Positions 54,731 through 62,832 of a stretch of 64,000 nt of DNA are shown here, piece by piece (the stretch's first letter is position 1; every line of letters starts with the position of its first letter). Location of the stretch: assembly GCA_016937795.1 (NCBI GenBank), contig JAFGVV010000049.1, forward strand, positions 62,001 to 126,000, in the 5' to 3' direction. The stretch is from Paludibacteraceae bacterium. Its GTDB lineage: Bacteria; Bacteroidota; Bacteroidia; Bacteroidales; Paludibacteraceae. The position numbers and the translations under genes are program-made. Under the pieces are notes generated by a model. That model saw only the letters and a program-made list of their open reading frames with translations. It made no database searches and had not been told where the DNA came from.

Positions 54731-56620
54731 CTATTTTTTACTCCTTGCAAATTTCTTATAAGACCTTTTCAATAACGAATATAAGTTAGTATTTTGAGGA
54801 ACAATTTTTCTTAAAAAATCTTTTATCCAATTCAAACCGATATCAAGATATTGATAATACGAGCCATAATTTACGATATTAGCATCGGTTATACTATTTA
54901 TAATTTCGGTTACTTTTAACGATAATTCATAATACACTTTCGAAGTAAAATGATTTATATTATTAGTAAAATCACTTTGAGATTTCACAATATCATTTAA
55001 ATCAATCAATCTGATTCGCTTATTATTCTGAGCAAATTCCCTTATAGCATTATTTAATTCAATGTGTGAACGATGGCGTTCTTTGTAATCATACTCCATC
55101 TGTTTCTCACAAGGAAATTCTACTCCTAAAATCAAACATATAATGGTATTTTGGTGCGTGTTTTCCAAAATATAATCTAATCTTTGAATATAATCATCAG
55201 GAGTAGTCTTCCCAATAAATTCGTATTTAGCTCCAAAAGATTGCAAAAAATCTTCCGAAAAATTATTGTTTGCTGTGAAGATTTTTTGTTGAATATAATC
55301 ATTCCAATTTGCCGGATCAGTTATTGGACTTAAATAAGAACCAAATGCTACTTTCAATTCAGTCCCGGTCTTTCGATAAATACCAAAATTTGCTTCAATC
55401 AGAGTACTTAAAAAAATCACATCATATTTAGAACTAAATATTGTTCCGTCCAACATTTTTCGATCTATAAATATACATTCGTTTGCAAGAATATTCTTTT
55501 CTTCATCAGAATATTGTTTTAGACCGACAATATGAACTGAGTGATTGTGAGCTTCAATTGTATTGTTCTTATCTTCATTTACATATGTAAATTCACATAC
55601 AAAACTGTCACTATTTTTAATATAGTTCATTGTTTTCGACAAATCACACGGACCTTTCACTAAAACCTTAATTCCTTTATTTAGCGTGTTCTTTTCTAAA
55701 ACTTCTAGATCATTTGAATCTGGATGATTTATCCATTTTGGTGCCGGATTTTGATCTACTGTATTTACAACTTCCCCAACAGTAGTTAATTCTGGCCAAT
55801 TAAGAGCAGCATAAACAAAGCTCTCAATACCTAACCCTATAGTTCTGCACGAAAAGGTGAAATGTAAAAGTGAATAATCTTTCAAACTATAAAAACCCAC
55901 AATCCCATAATCTCCAAATTTATCCTTTACTTCCACGTAACCCGATTGAATATTATCATCATGCAATGTTCGAAGAAGTTCCTCCTTCGAAGGTCTTATT
56001 TTTGTAAAGTTTAATTGATTAGATCTTAATAATAAATCGTGAATCCTATCGAATTGATTTATACAATCGTTTTTAATGCTTACATTGATTCTACTTGCAA
56101 ATAGAAATTTCTCATTGCTATTGAATTTCTGTTGCTCTACATACTTTATCTCTAATAGCTTATACTGGTTTAGTCGTTTATGTTGTAAATCCGTCTTATC
56201 TAAAGCAGCCACATATTCAATAAGATCTCCAATTATCAACGGTTCAGCCACCATAATTGAAGGTGAATAGTACTGCACTTCAGCTAAATTTGTCAGGTCG
56301 TCATCTATAAATAATACATTTTCTGCACGTAAAGACATAGATTTGATTAAGTCTTTAACTCTTAATCCTTTTGGAGACCAATCAATTGAGGGAAAAACGA
56401 AATACTCTCTGATTTGTAATTCTATAAGTTTAGTATCACAAATTTCAAAATTATTTTTTGAGCAAATAGAGTTAACAATACCACAATCCACTAAATCTTT
56501 TACTAATTGTAAATGACTATCAATAGGTTCAATTGCAGTTTCGCTAATAATACCTTTCCAAAATGTATTATCTAAGTCCCAAATTACTAATTTTATTTTA
56601 GAAAAATCCAATGAATTCAT
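54731..56620 (-). CDS. FkbH-like multidomain protein (HAD, GNAT-like, SGNH-like)
   Basis: A 629-aa protein. The N-terminal HAD-IIIC domain begins KLVIWDLDNTFWKGIISE (catalytic DxDxT, residues 10-27), with NVLFIDDDLTNLAEV later. The middle region (about 180-290) has the FkbH C-terminal GNAT-like segment LRSNQLNFTKIRPSKEEL ... DKFGDYGIVGFYSL. Residues about 430-600 look like an SGNH-hydrolase fold (IRLIDLNDIVKSQSDF and a late NHF). FkbH proteins dephosphorylate and load glyceryl units on carriers, so a glyceryl or related substituent on the polysaccharide is possible. It overlaps the upstream glycosyltransferase by 4 bp (ATGA). The DNA is visibly AT-rich. Confidence 0.8.
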   Translation of the reverse strand: MNSLDFSKIKLVIWDLDNTFWKGIISETAIEPIDSHLQLVKDLVDCGIVNSICSKNNFEICDTKLIELQIREYFVFPSIDWSPKGLRVKDLIKSMSLRAENVLFIDDDLTNLAEVQYYSPSIMVAEPLIIGDLIEYVAALDKTDLQHKRLNQYKLLEIKYVEQQKFNSNEKFLFASRINVSIKNDCINQFDRIHDLLLRSNQLNFTKIRPSKEELLRTLHDDNIQSGYVEVKDKFGDYGIVGFYSLKDYSLLHFTFSCRTIGLGIESFVYAALNWPELTTVGEVVNTVDQNPAPKWINHPDSNDLEVLEKNTLNKGIKVLVKGPCDLSKTMNYIKNSDSFVCEFTYVNEDKNNTIEAHNHSVHIVGLKQYSDEEKNILANECIFIDRKMLDGTIFSSKYDVIFLSTLIEANFGIYRKTGTELKVAFGSYLSPITDPANWNDYIQQKIFTANNNFSEDFLQSFGAKYEFIGKTTPDDYIQRLDYILENTHQNTIICLILGVEFPCEKQMEYDYKERHRSHIELNNAIREFAQNNKRIRLIDLNDIVKSQSDFTNNINHFTSKVYYELSLKVTEIINSITDANIVNYGSYYQYLDIGLNWIKDFLRKIVPQNTNLYSLLKRSYKKFARSKK

Positions 56621-57765
56621 TTTGTTATTTTGTTATACAATTCGTTCAACTTTTCAACTATCAAATTTTGTTGTAAGTTTTTCATTTCAATTATTTCTCT
56701 ACCATTAATTCGATTGACATTATGAAAAACCAAGTTTAATGATTTACTCAAATCATCTGCATTTGAGGCTGAAATATAACAACCTACAATATTTTTCATT
56801 AACTCCTCCACATCACCCACATTCACTGAAACCACAGGGCAATTACAGGCCATTGCTTCTTTTACAAACTGGGGCGATCCTTCGGTATGACTGGTCATAA
56901 GGCACACATCCACCGCATTCATTAACTCAGCTACCTGTGTACGGTCGTATCCTTTTAGTTCCAGCAGACGGGCATCGGGTATTTTAGCCACAGCCTCCAT
57001 AGCCAATTCAGGATTTTTGACTTTATTATCAAAAGCTCCGGCAAATAAAATCAGCTTTTCGTCGGGGTCGAAACCAAATTTCTGTCGGCAGACTGCTTTA
57101 TCCATTGGCTTAAACACACTCGTATCCACACCACAGGGAATGAGCGAAAAGTGTTTCTCCACTCCTGACAGTTGAATATTTATCTGTGATACAAAGATAT
57201 TCCATGCTGACAGCCGAATGGCAATCTTCGAAAATCTCCTAACCTTAGGGTTATTGATATCGCTGCCATGATAAGTCGTGACTACCGGTACCTTTCTTTG
57301 CAAATTGGCCAATACGCCCGAAAGTCCGTAATGCGCATGTACTATATCCGGCCTGTATACTTTTATTTTTCGCCACAAAGGTAATAAATTAAGTAAATAG
57401 CCCTTTATGCCCTTGCCTTCAACCGTAAAATATTCACAGATCACACCTGCTTTCTGCAATGCCTCCACCTGATCGGTAATAAAAGGGGCAATGCGGCCAG
57501 AGTTTTTGCTGCAAACGATGAGAATTTTGAGTTGGGAGCTCTGAGTATTGAGTTCTGAGTTTTGAGTTTTGAGTTCCGAGTTGGTAGTATGGAGTTCGGA
57601 GTATAGAGATATGAGCTTGGAGTTGGGAGTTAGTTCGGAGTTCGGAGTAGGGAGTTCGGAGTTAGTTCTGAGTAGGGAGTTAGGGATCGGAAGGATTTCA
57701 AACACATTCGAAAAAAAACGAATGCAATTACTTTTTGACAAATAAACTCTTAAATCAGCAACCAT
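56617..57765 (-). CDS. Glycosyltransferase family 4 with repeat-encoded N-terminus
   Basis: A 382-aa open frame. Residues 80-382 are a standard GT4 enzyme: ILIVCSKNSGRIAPFITDQV, VTTYHGSDIN, HFSLIPCGVDTSVFKP, LLELKGYDRTQVAELMN and LMTSHTEGSPQFVKEAMACN (the EX7E region). Residues 29-80 are a heptad repeat (NSELPTP, NSKLISL, YSELHTT, NSELKTQ, NSELNTQ) encoded by the heptamer array at 57525-57679. No ATG occurs between the array and the normal family start, so translation must begin upstream of it or at a non-ATG codon. Because 7 is not a multiple of 3, a change in unit number would shift the frame. It likely adds a sugar in the capsule pathway. Confidence 0.82.
   Translation of the reverse strand: MVADLRVYLSKSNCIRFFSNVFEILPIPNSLLRTNSELPTPNSELTPNSKLISLYSELHTTNSELKTQNSELNTQSSQLKILIVCSKNSGRIAPFITDQVEALQKAGVICEYFTVEGKGIKGYLLNLLPLWRKIKVYRPDIVHAHYGLSGVLANLQRKVPVVTTYHGSDINNPKVRRFSKIAIRLSAWNIFVSQINIQLSGVEKHFSLIPCGVDTSVFKPMDKAVCRQKFGFDPDEKLILFAGAFDNKVKNPELAMEAVAKIPDARLLELKGYDRTQVAELMNAVDVCLMTSHTEGSPQFVKEAMACNCPVVSVNVGDVEELMKNIVGCYISASNADDLSKSLNLVFHNVNRINGREIIEMKNLQQNLIVEKLNELYNKITK
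57525..57679. repeat. Heptamer array in the 5' part of the GT4 gene
   Basis: About 20 units of the form NNNNGAG (plus strand; e.g. TTTTGAG, TATTGAG, TTCTGAG, TTCGGAG, TAGGGAG), interrupted twice by a TTAG. The GAG orientation is opposite to the array at 57794-58059. The array is fully coding on the minus strand. Confidence 0.9.
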
Positions 57766-58062
57766 AACAATCCTATTATACTAAATAACATCAATACTCA
57801 TATCTCTATACTCAGAACTCCATACTCAATACTCAATACTCGATACCCATATCTCTATACTCAGAACTCTATACCCATATCTCTATACTCAAAACTCTAT
57901 ACTCAGAACTCTATACCCATATCTCTATACTCAGAACTCCATACTCAATACTCAGAACTCGATACTCATATCTCTATACTCAAAACTCTATACTCAGAAC
58001 TCTATACCCATATCTCTATACTCAAAACTCTATACTCAGAACTCAATACTCAGAACTCAAAA
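57766..58062. other. Spacer almost entirely made of heptamer repeats
   Basis: The 297-bp gap between the four-helix-bundle gene and the GT4 frame contains only the 266-bp array and 28 bp of unique DNA before the GT4 start. No promoter consensus was seen. Confidence 0.75.
57794..58059. repeat. Main heptamer array (38 units)
   Basis: Thirty-eight uninterrupted 7-bp units, plus strand, with the core CTC or CCC: ATACTCA, GAACTCT, AAACTCT, TATCTCT, ATACCCA and variants. Higher-order order is visible (ATACTCA-GAACTCT-ATACCCA-TATCTCT recurs). It starts three bases after the four-helix-bundle stop codon (reading leftward). Confidence 0.95.
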
Positions 58063-58446
58063 CTATTTCTTCACGCCAAACTTTTCCGGGTTGTTATACA
58101 TATACTTCAATAGTTTGGTTATCTCTTCATTCATATTGTAAAATTGAGAATACTGCTCTGCGTTTAAGTAATCATGAGCCTTTGCGAAATCTAACCAAAC
58201 CAAGGTTTCACTATTCTCGCCCATACAATCGGTTAGTTTCAAAAGAAAGTGTTTGACATAATCTCTCTTTCGGTATGCTTCAGCCAAATTAGCACATACC
58301 GATCTTGACGATCTTTTTATTTGATCAGATAAAGAATATTTTTCATCCATTGGAAATGTAAGAGTCATTTTTTGAATTAAGCACCCTTGTTCAAAGCTCT
58401 TTTTATAAGCCAACAAATCCCTGAAATCACCAAATTTATTTTCCAT
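58063..58446 (-). CDS. Four-helix-bundle (23S IVS / bAvd-like) protein
   Basis: A 127-aa all-helical protein. RDLLAYKKSFEQ at the start and the central SSRSVCANLAEAYRKRD match the S23/four-helix-bundle family (TIGR02436), related to proteins encoded in 23S rRNA intervening sequences and to the Avd accessory protein of diversity-generating retroelements. No reverse transcriptase, template repeat or rRNA is visible. It lies inside the capsule locus with heptamer arrays on both sides, in direct orientation, so it may have been inserted with or by them. The role here is unknown. Confidence 0.88.
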   Translation of the reverse strand: MENKFGDFRDLLAYKKSFEQGCLIQKMTLTFPMDEKYSLSDQIKRSSRSVCANLAEAYRKRDYVKHFLLKLTDCMGENSETLVWLDFAKAHDYLNAEQYSQFYNMNEEITKLLKYMYNNPEKFGVKK

Positions 58447-58464
58447 AATACTTCAAACTATTTC

Positions 58465-58548
58465 CATACTCAAAACTCATATCTCAGAACTCAATACTCA
58501 ACACTCAGATCTCAGAACTAAATACTCAGAACTCAATACTCAATACTC
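58465..58548. repeat. Heptamer array (12 units)
   Basis: Twelve 7-bp units in CTC orientation (CATACTC, AAAACTC, ATATCTC, AGAACTC, AATACTC and variants) fill the gap between the membrane glycosyltransferase stop (58551-58553) and the four-helix-bundle start (58446), leaving 18 bp before the ATG. Confidence 0.92.
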
Positions 58549-58550
58549 CC

Positions 58551-59951
58551 CTACGCCAATCCCCTTCCGGCCAGTTTAAACCAACTCCAGCCTATCAGCG
58601 CTACAAAGATAAATGCCAGCCAGATTGTATAATGTCTTTTGGTTTTATTGTCAGCTCGTGAAATACCATAGGCGGCAAACACCAGAATAAAAGGCAAAGC
58701 AGGCTGATGAAAGCGCTCCGACTGCGCAAAAGCACTCAAGGCAATCACCACCAGATAGCCTATTGTAAACGAGCCTATAAGCAAATGATCGCGCCATTTT
58801 CCTTCTTTTATCAGCAGAAAAAGTGCAAACATGGTAAAAAAGGCCAGAATATTCTTTACATAATTTCCACCATTGATCAGACGCTGATTCTCCTGTCCCG
58901 GCGTTTCTACCATGGTAGGAAAAGGAATTACAAAAATCATAGGGGCAAACACTGCACCCGTTGCATATTTGGCAAACTGATTACCGCCTTCACGCGTTGC
59001 ACGCCATTCCATGGAAGCCTTTTGGTTTTCTCCTCTGGACTCCCAAACCTGTTCAATTTCTGTAGCAATTTTGCCACCGACTAAATAAATCATTGCTAAA
59101 CCAATCCATACAGCCAATACAGTGCGCTTGCCCATATTAAGCACCTTATTACCCGACATAAGAATGGCTGTCATTAAAGAAAATAATGCAGTGGCTCCCA
59201 GCACAGTACGAAACAAAAACAATAAACCAGCCAAAACTATTGGAACAGCTATATTGATAAAGTTGTAACTTTTACTTCGTATTATATAATCAGCTCTTTC
59301 GATAAAAGCGACTGTTAGAAAAACCATTTCAGCTTCCTTTAAGTGTGACCCTGTGTACATTATCAAATTAGGCATCAACATATAGAAGATACCCGACATT
59401 CTCCCGGCTTCCTCACCAAAATTTCTGGAAGCCACACGATAAATCAATACAGCAGCAAATGCACCTAATGCGGCTTTTATCAATCTGGGAATAATCACAC
59501 CATTACCAAACACCATATATAATAATCCCAAATATGTTCCATATCCACGATCTGAGATTCCCATACCCCAAAATACACTTTCATATTTTTCAAATCCGAA
59601 TTGAGCCAACTGAGTACCTACAGCTTGATATACTTTCACATCTGCAGCACTAAACTCATAAGGTTCACCAGTCATTGCTAAATAAAAAAAATAACTAAAG
59701 AAAACCCATACGATTCTTAATACAAGTCCTGTCCGAAAAAGCTTTTTACTAAATGTGTTTTCTGAATAATTTGCCCACTTCCTTGTCAACTGATTCGAAA
59801 AATAGAAGAATCCTGCCACTTCCACAATGCCAAATACCCACCAAATAACCGACATGGCCATGTTCATAAAAAGTACACTCACCACCATTAAGGCAGCAAG
59901 GTAAAGTGTAATGGCTTTGGAAGTAAAGTATTTGGGGAAATAGTTGAGCAT
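58551..59951 (-). CDS. Polytopic membrane protein, GT39/GT-C-like
   Basis: A 466-aa protein with about 11 hydrophobic segments. The first periplasmic-side loop (about 90-140) carries acidic and aromatic residues (GEPYEFSAADVKVYQAVGTQL), as in GT-C glycosyltransferases, and a later loop has TGSHLKEAEMVFLTVAFIERAD. No exact family signature is certain; an O-antigen-polymerase-like function is an alternative. Its place among glycosyltransferases supports a polysaccharide role. The spacer before its ATG (59951) is wholly a heptamer array, so the usual translation signals are missing. Confidence 0.65.
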   Translation of the reverse strand: MLNYFPKYFTSKAITLYLAALMVVSVLFMNMAMSVIWWVFGIVEVAGFFYFSNQLTRKWANYSENTFSKKLFRTGLVLRIVWVFFSYFFYLAMTGEPYEFSAADVKVYQAVGTQLAQFGFEKYESVFWGMGISDRGYGTYLGLLYMVFGNGVIIPRLIKAALGAFAAVLIYRVASRNFGEEAGRMSGIFYMLMPNLIMYTGSHLKEAEMVFLTVAFIERADYIIRSKSYNFINIAVPIVLAGLLFLFRTVLGATALFSLMTAILMSGNKVLNMGKRTVLAVWIGLAMIYLVGGKIATEIEQVWESRGENQKASMEWRATREGGNQFAKYATGAVFAPMIFVIPFPTMVETPGQENQRLINGGNYVKNILAFFTMFALFLLIKEGKWRDHLLIGSFTIGYLVVIALSAFAQSERFHQPALPFILVFAAYGISRADNKTKRHYTIWLAFIFVALIGWSWFKLAGRGLA

Positions 59952-59954
59952 TGG

Positions 59955-60031
59955 TTCTGAGTATTGAGTATTGAGTATTGAGTATTGAGTATTGAGTATT
60001 GAGTATTGAGTTCTGAGTATTGAGTTCTGAG
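59955..60031. repeat. Heptamer array filling a gene spacer (11 units)
   Basis: Eleven 7-bp units in GAG orientation: TTCTGAG, seven TATTGAG, TTCTGAG, TATTGAG, TTCTGAG. It touches the TGA stop of the glycosyltransferase (60032-60034) and ends 3 bp before the next ATG (59951). This array is the least degenerate. Confidence 0.95.
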
Positions 60032-61147
60032 TCAGCGCAGACTTTTATATAATTTATTTAATTCAGCAATATGGTTTTGAATGCTAAAAGTATTTCTTAC
60101 ATATTCAGAAGATTGTTTTGCTTTAAGGCTGTAAATTTCTTTATTCTGTAAAAAGGTTGAGAATTTTTGAAACAAATCTTCTTCATTCTTAGTCTGATAT
60201 ATAGTTGCATATTTACCATTCTCAGTAATTTCGTTCATTACAGGCCAGTCGTTTACAAAGACCGGAATACCTGCAGCCATAGCTTCCACCACTGCAATTC
60301 CAAAAGTGTCGTGATCGGTGGAATATACAAAGGCATCCAACTGACTTAATATAGCCGGCACATCGTTTCGGGAACCTAAAAAAGTCACCTTATCGGTCAA
60401 GCCATTCTCCTTGCAATACTTAACACAATCCTCATAAATTTCGGGATGCGCATCCGATCTCTTTCCGGCAAATACAAAATGAAAAGGCTTTTGACTTTCT
60501 GACAATAATTTAAGTAAACGACACACTGTCATTGGTTCACGACCGGGTACAAAATTACCCACCATGCCTAATAATATTATATTCTCAGCAATCTGAAGCT
60601 CTTGCCTAAGGGATTTATTATTCATATCCTTTTCAATAATTTTTGAAAAAGATACGCCATTGTAAATTACAAACTGCCTGTCAGACTGCAAATGATATTT
60701 TTTCGAATAATATTCTTTTACATGATGGCTCACATAAATATTGACAGTGGTTCGGGAAAGTATAAATTTCAAAATCAACTTACCCATTTTGCCGGTACTA
60801 AGATCATAACCATGTAAGGTAAGTGCTACTTTTATATTTAACCCAAGACAAGCCAGAAAGGCATAAAGGGCATCAATCGGTTGCTGTGCATGAACGATAG
60901 TAATTTGCTCCTTTCTGAGTGCCTGCCGTAATGCTCTAAAATATGCGAAGATATTTGTGGAAGGCTTTATTTTCTGCATTTTCACTCCTGCAGACTGAAA
61001 TTCCCTTTCAAACACACCTGTTTTCCGGTAAATGCAGACACAATCGGGTAACAAATCTTTTCTGCCGAATGTATCCAGCATCAATGTCTCCGTTCCTCCC
61101 CTATTGAGTGAACCCAGCATATAGGCAACTTTTAATTTATCGGACAT
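60032..61147 (-). CDS. Glycosyltransferase family 4
   Basis: A 371-aa GT-B transferase. The N-terminal domain starts KVAYMLGSLNRGGTETLML; HAQQPIDALYAF and LTLHGYDLS follow. The C-terminal domain has GMVGNFVPGREPM, FVFAGKRSD and the donor-binding FVYSTDHDTFGIAVVEAMAAGIPV with the EX7E motif. It should add a sugar from a nucleotide donor on the cytoplasmic face. It is upstream of the membrane protein, separated only by the heptamer array. Confidence 0.92.
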   Translation of the reverse strand: MSDKLKVAYMLGSLNRGGTETLMLDTFGRKDLLPDCVCIYRKTGVFEREFQSAGVKMQKIKPSTNIFAYFRALRQALRKEQITIVHAQQPIDALYAFLACLGLNIKVALTLHGYDLSTGKMGKLILKFILSRTTVNIYVSHHVKEYYSKKYHLQSDRQFVIYNGVSFSKIIEKDMNNKSLRQELQIAENIILLGMVGNFVPGREPMTVCRLLKLLSESQKPFHFVFAGKRSDAHPEIYEDCVKYCKENGLTDKVTFLGSRNDVPAILSQLDAFVYSTDHDTFGIAVVEAMAAGIPVFVNDWPVMNEITENGKYATIYQTKNEEDLFQKFSTFLQNKEIYSLKAKQSSEYVRNTFSIQNHIAELNKLYKSLR

Positions 61148-61297
61148 AAGTTTTCAGTTGAAATAATTTCATACGAATTTCTTAAACGCAAATTACACAA
61201 ATCTTCATAAATACATTTTCACAGCTTGAGCATTTCACATAAATTCAACCATCTATTATTTGCGGGAATTTGCGTCATTTGCGTTCCGGTTTGTTTA

Positions 61298-61330
61298 AGA
61301 GAGGGTGTCTCTCGGAGAGACGCCCTCTCT
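61298..61330. repeat. AGAGAGGG hairpin (copy 1)
   Basis: AGAGAGGG pairs with CCCTCTCT, and the inner GTCTC pairs with GAGAC, around a short loop. A similar hairpin occurs at 63611-63646 on the other side of the HipBA-like genes. Confidence 0.7.
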
Positions 61331-61354
61331 ATGGCGCACTAATGAGCGAATCTC

Positions 61355-61562
61355 TTAGTTTCCTCACTTCGTTCGGAATGACAATACCAATGCGTTATAA
61401 AACCGCAGCCCGACTCCCTTCTGATTTATAAAATTATTTACGGCAGCGGTTCTGCTGACTCCAGCACCCGTCGTGCGGAATAGATTCAAACAACTACGAA
61501 ACCTCCCGACGGGTAAATTTAAATTATGAATCCTGTCATTCCGAACGCAGTGAGGAAACTAA
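61355..61562. repeat. 29-bp inverted repeat enclosing 150 bp (MITE-like)
   Basis: Left arm 61355-61383 (TTAGTTTCCTCACTTCG...) and right arm 61534-61562 are complementary at 28 of 29 positions. The interior has no ORF and folds locally. A diverged third copy is at 19668-19696. It may be a miniature inverted-repeat element or a structured RNA. Confidence 0.65.
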
Positions 61563-61589
61563 AAATCTCTGTAGCGTGTCAGTGGCTCG

Positions 61590-62675
61590 TCACCCCTTGA
61601 CTATGCTGAGTATTCTATCAAATTCTTTTAAAGCCCGGACTTTATCCAAGCCGGCCTTTGCAGCCACAGCCAATAAATCATCTTTTGTCGGTTCAACACT
61701 GTCATTAATAGTGGTGGTATGATAACCGTTTATTCCATCAGAAGATAAGATGTCGTATGCAGGAGCTAATTTCCATTCATTATTTACATACAAAAACGCA
61801 AAGTTTTTTGCATGATCATCTTTATTTCCTATCAAAAAATTAAACACCATTAGCCGGTATAGTTTCCACATCTCCTGCATATTCCGTGTCAGGACATTGC
61901 ACAATTGAAAGATCGCATAGTAATCGATACAGGGAGTTCGATAATCAGCTCTTAGCAAACCGGCCACACTCACCACATGAATTTTTGAACCCTGTTGAAC
62001 TCTATCAAATCGCTCTACTGCAAAATACTTCCCTTCTATTAGTTGAGTCTCCGGCATTTCAAGTCCACATTGTCGGGCAAGCAATGAATATCTGTACTCT
62101 GTTTCTCCGATATTTTGTGCATCGTTAGCCGATCTGAACTTTACAAGCCATTCGCGGCCTTCAAAATGAATAAAAATCTTGGGACGGGCACCACCCGGTG
62201 AACCACCACGACGATACAAGTCATCGATAGCCTCCCCATCGTAATGATCAGTTGTGAGTATTCTTTGTGTTTCAGCGGCTAAGAATTCAAAATCGTGAAA
62301 ATCTCCGGCATTGAAAACGCTCTGATCGGGACGAAACTCCAATGCCCCTCTACCCACAGAGCCCACAAGCGAAAGCCTGTCCAAAAGATTTAGTTTATTT
62401 GGCTGAATTCCTTTCGTTTGCAAATAACGCTGTAATATTATCATACCCCAACCATCAGGCAAACAATCGTCGAAAACGCCAAAATTTCCATTAAATGGCT
62501 GACGGGAAGCAATAAACACTCCCGGTTTCAGAGGCAATTCGAAAGGTGATATCGAAAAACCATTGTTTAAAAATTCCACACTGTACTCAAATGCACACAA
62601 ACCCTTATCGGTTATTGCAATTTTTCCTACCAGAATGTCATGATAAAATACCTCAACTAACTTAACTGACTTCAT
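61590..62675 (-). CDS. HipA-family kinase (putative toxin)
   Basis: A 361-aa protein of the HipA family, Ser/Thr kinases that in type II toxin-antitoxin modules phosphorylate a translation-related target. The N-terminal part (SPFELPLKPGVFIASRQPFN, then FDDCLPDGWG) is the HipA N1 region. GGSPGGARPKIFIHF is the ATP-loop equivalent, YFAVERFDR follows, and NFLIGNKDDHAKNFAFLY contains the catalytic Asp and metal-binding Asn; LAPAYDILSSDG is the DFG-like segment. It is shorter than E. coli HipA (about 440). A HipB-like HTH gene lies 412 bp upstream on the same strand. Confidence 0.9.
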   Translation of the reverse strand: MKSVKLVEVFYHDILVGKIAITDKGLCAFEYSVEFLNNGFSISPFELPLKPGVFIASRQPFNGNFGVFDDCLPDGWGMIILQRYLQTKGIQPNKLNLLDRLSLVGSVGRGALEFRPDQSVFNAGDFHDFEFLAAETQRILTTDHYDGEAIDDLYRRGGSPGGARPKIFIHFEGREWLVKFRSANDAQNIGETEYRYSLLARQCGLEMPETQLIEGKYFAVERFDRVQQGSKIHVVSVAGLLRADYRTPCIDYYAIFQLCNVLTRNMQEMWKLYRLMVFNFLIGNKDDHAKNFAFLYVNNEWKLAPAYDILSSDGINGYHTTTINDSVEPTKDDLLAVAAKAGLDKVRALKEFDRILSIVKG

Positions 62676-62690
62676 GTGTTTAAAAACAGA

Positions 62691-62709
62691 CCCCTAACCC
62701 CTAAAGGGG
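62691..62709. repeat. CCCCTAA..AAGGGG dispersed short palindrome (copy 3)
   Basis: CCCCTAACCCCTAAAGGGG, 16 bp upstream of the HipA-like start; nearly the same as the words at 4819 and 49276. Confidence 0.6.
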
Positions 62710-62832
62710 AATAAGACGGTTGTATTAAGTTTTATTCGATTATAGTCATCTCTTTGTGTGTCCAAATAATTTTATTTGGTCATGGGTGTTTCATATGTTT
62801 ATATTGAACTCGTCTTTACTTTTTATAATGAC

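Larger units (their letters stand above)
61148..61589. other. Intergenic region with hairpins and a 29-bp inverted repeat
   Basis: 442 bp between the GT4 start and the HipA-like stop. It contains ATTTGCG words (61257-61284), a long hairpin (61298-61330), the inverted repeat pair 61355-61383 and 61534-61562, and the inner pair ACCCGTCG/CGACGGGT (61466-61473, 61507-61514). There is no protein gene. Confidence 0.75.

Noticed and set aside
57794..58059. Heptamer array considered as a CRISPR array
   Set aside because: There are no 25-40 bp repeats with unique spacers and no cas genes; the period is 7 bp throughout.
58063..58446. Four-helix-bundle gene considered as Avd of a diversity-generating retroelement
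   Set aside because: No reverse transcriptase, template repeat or variable repeat is visible in the window.
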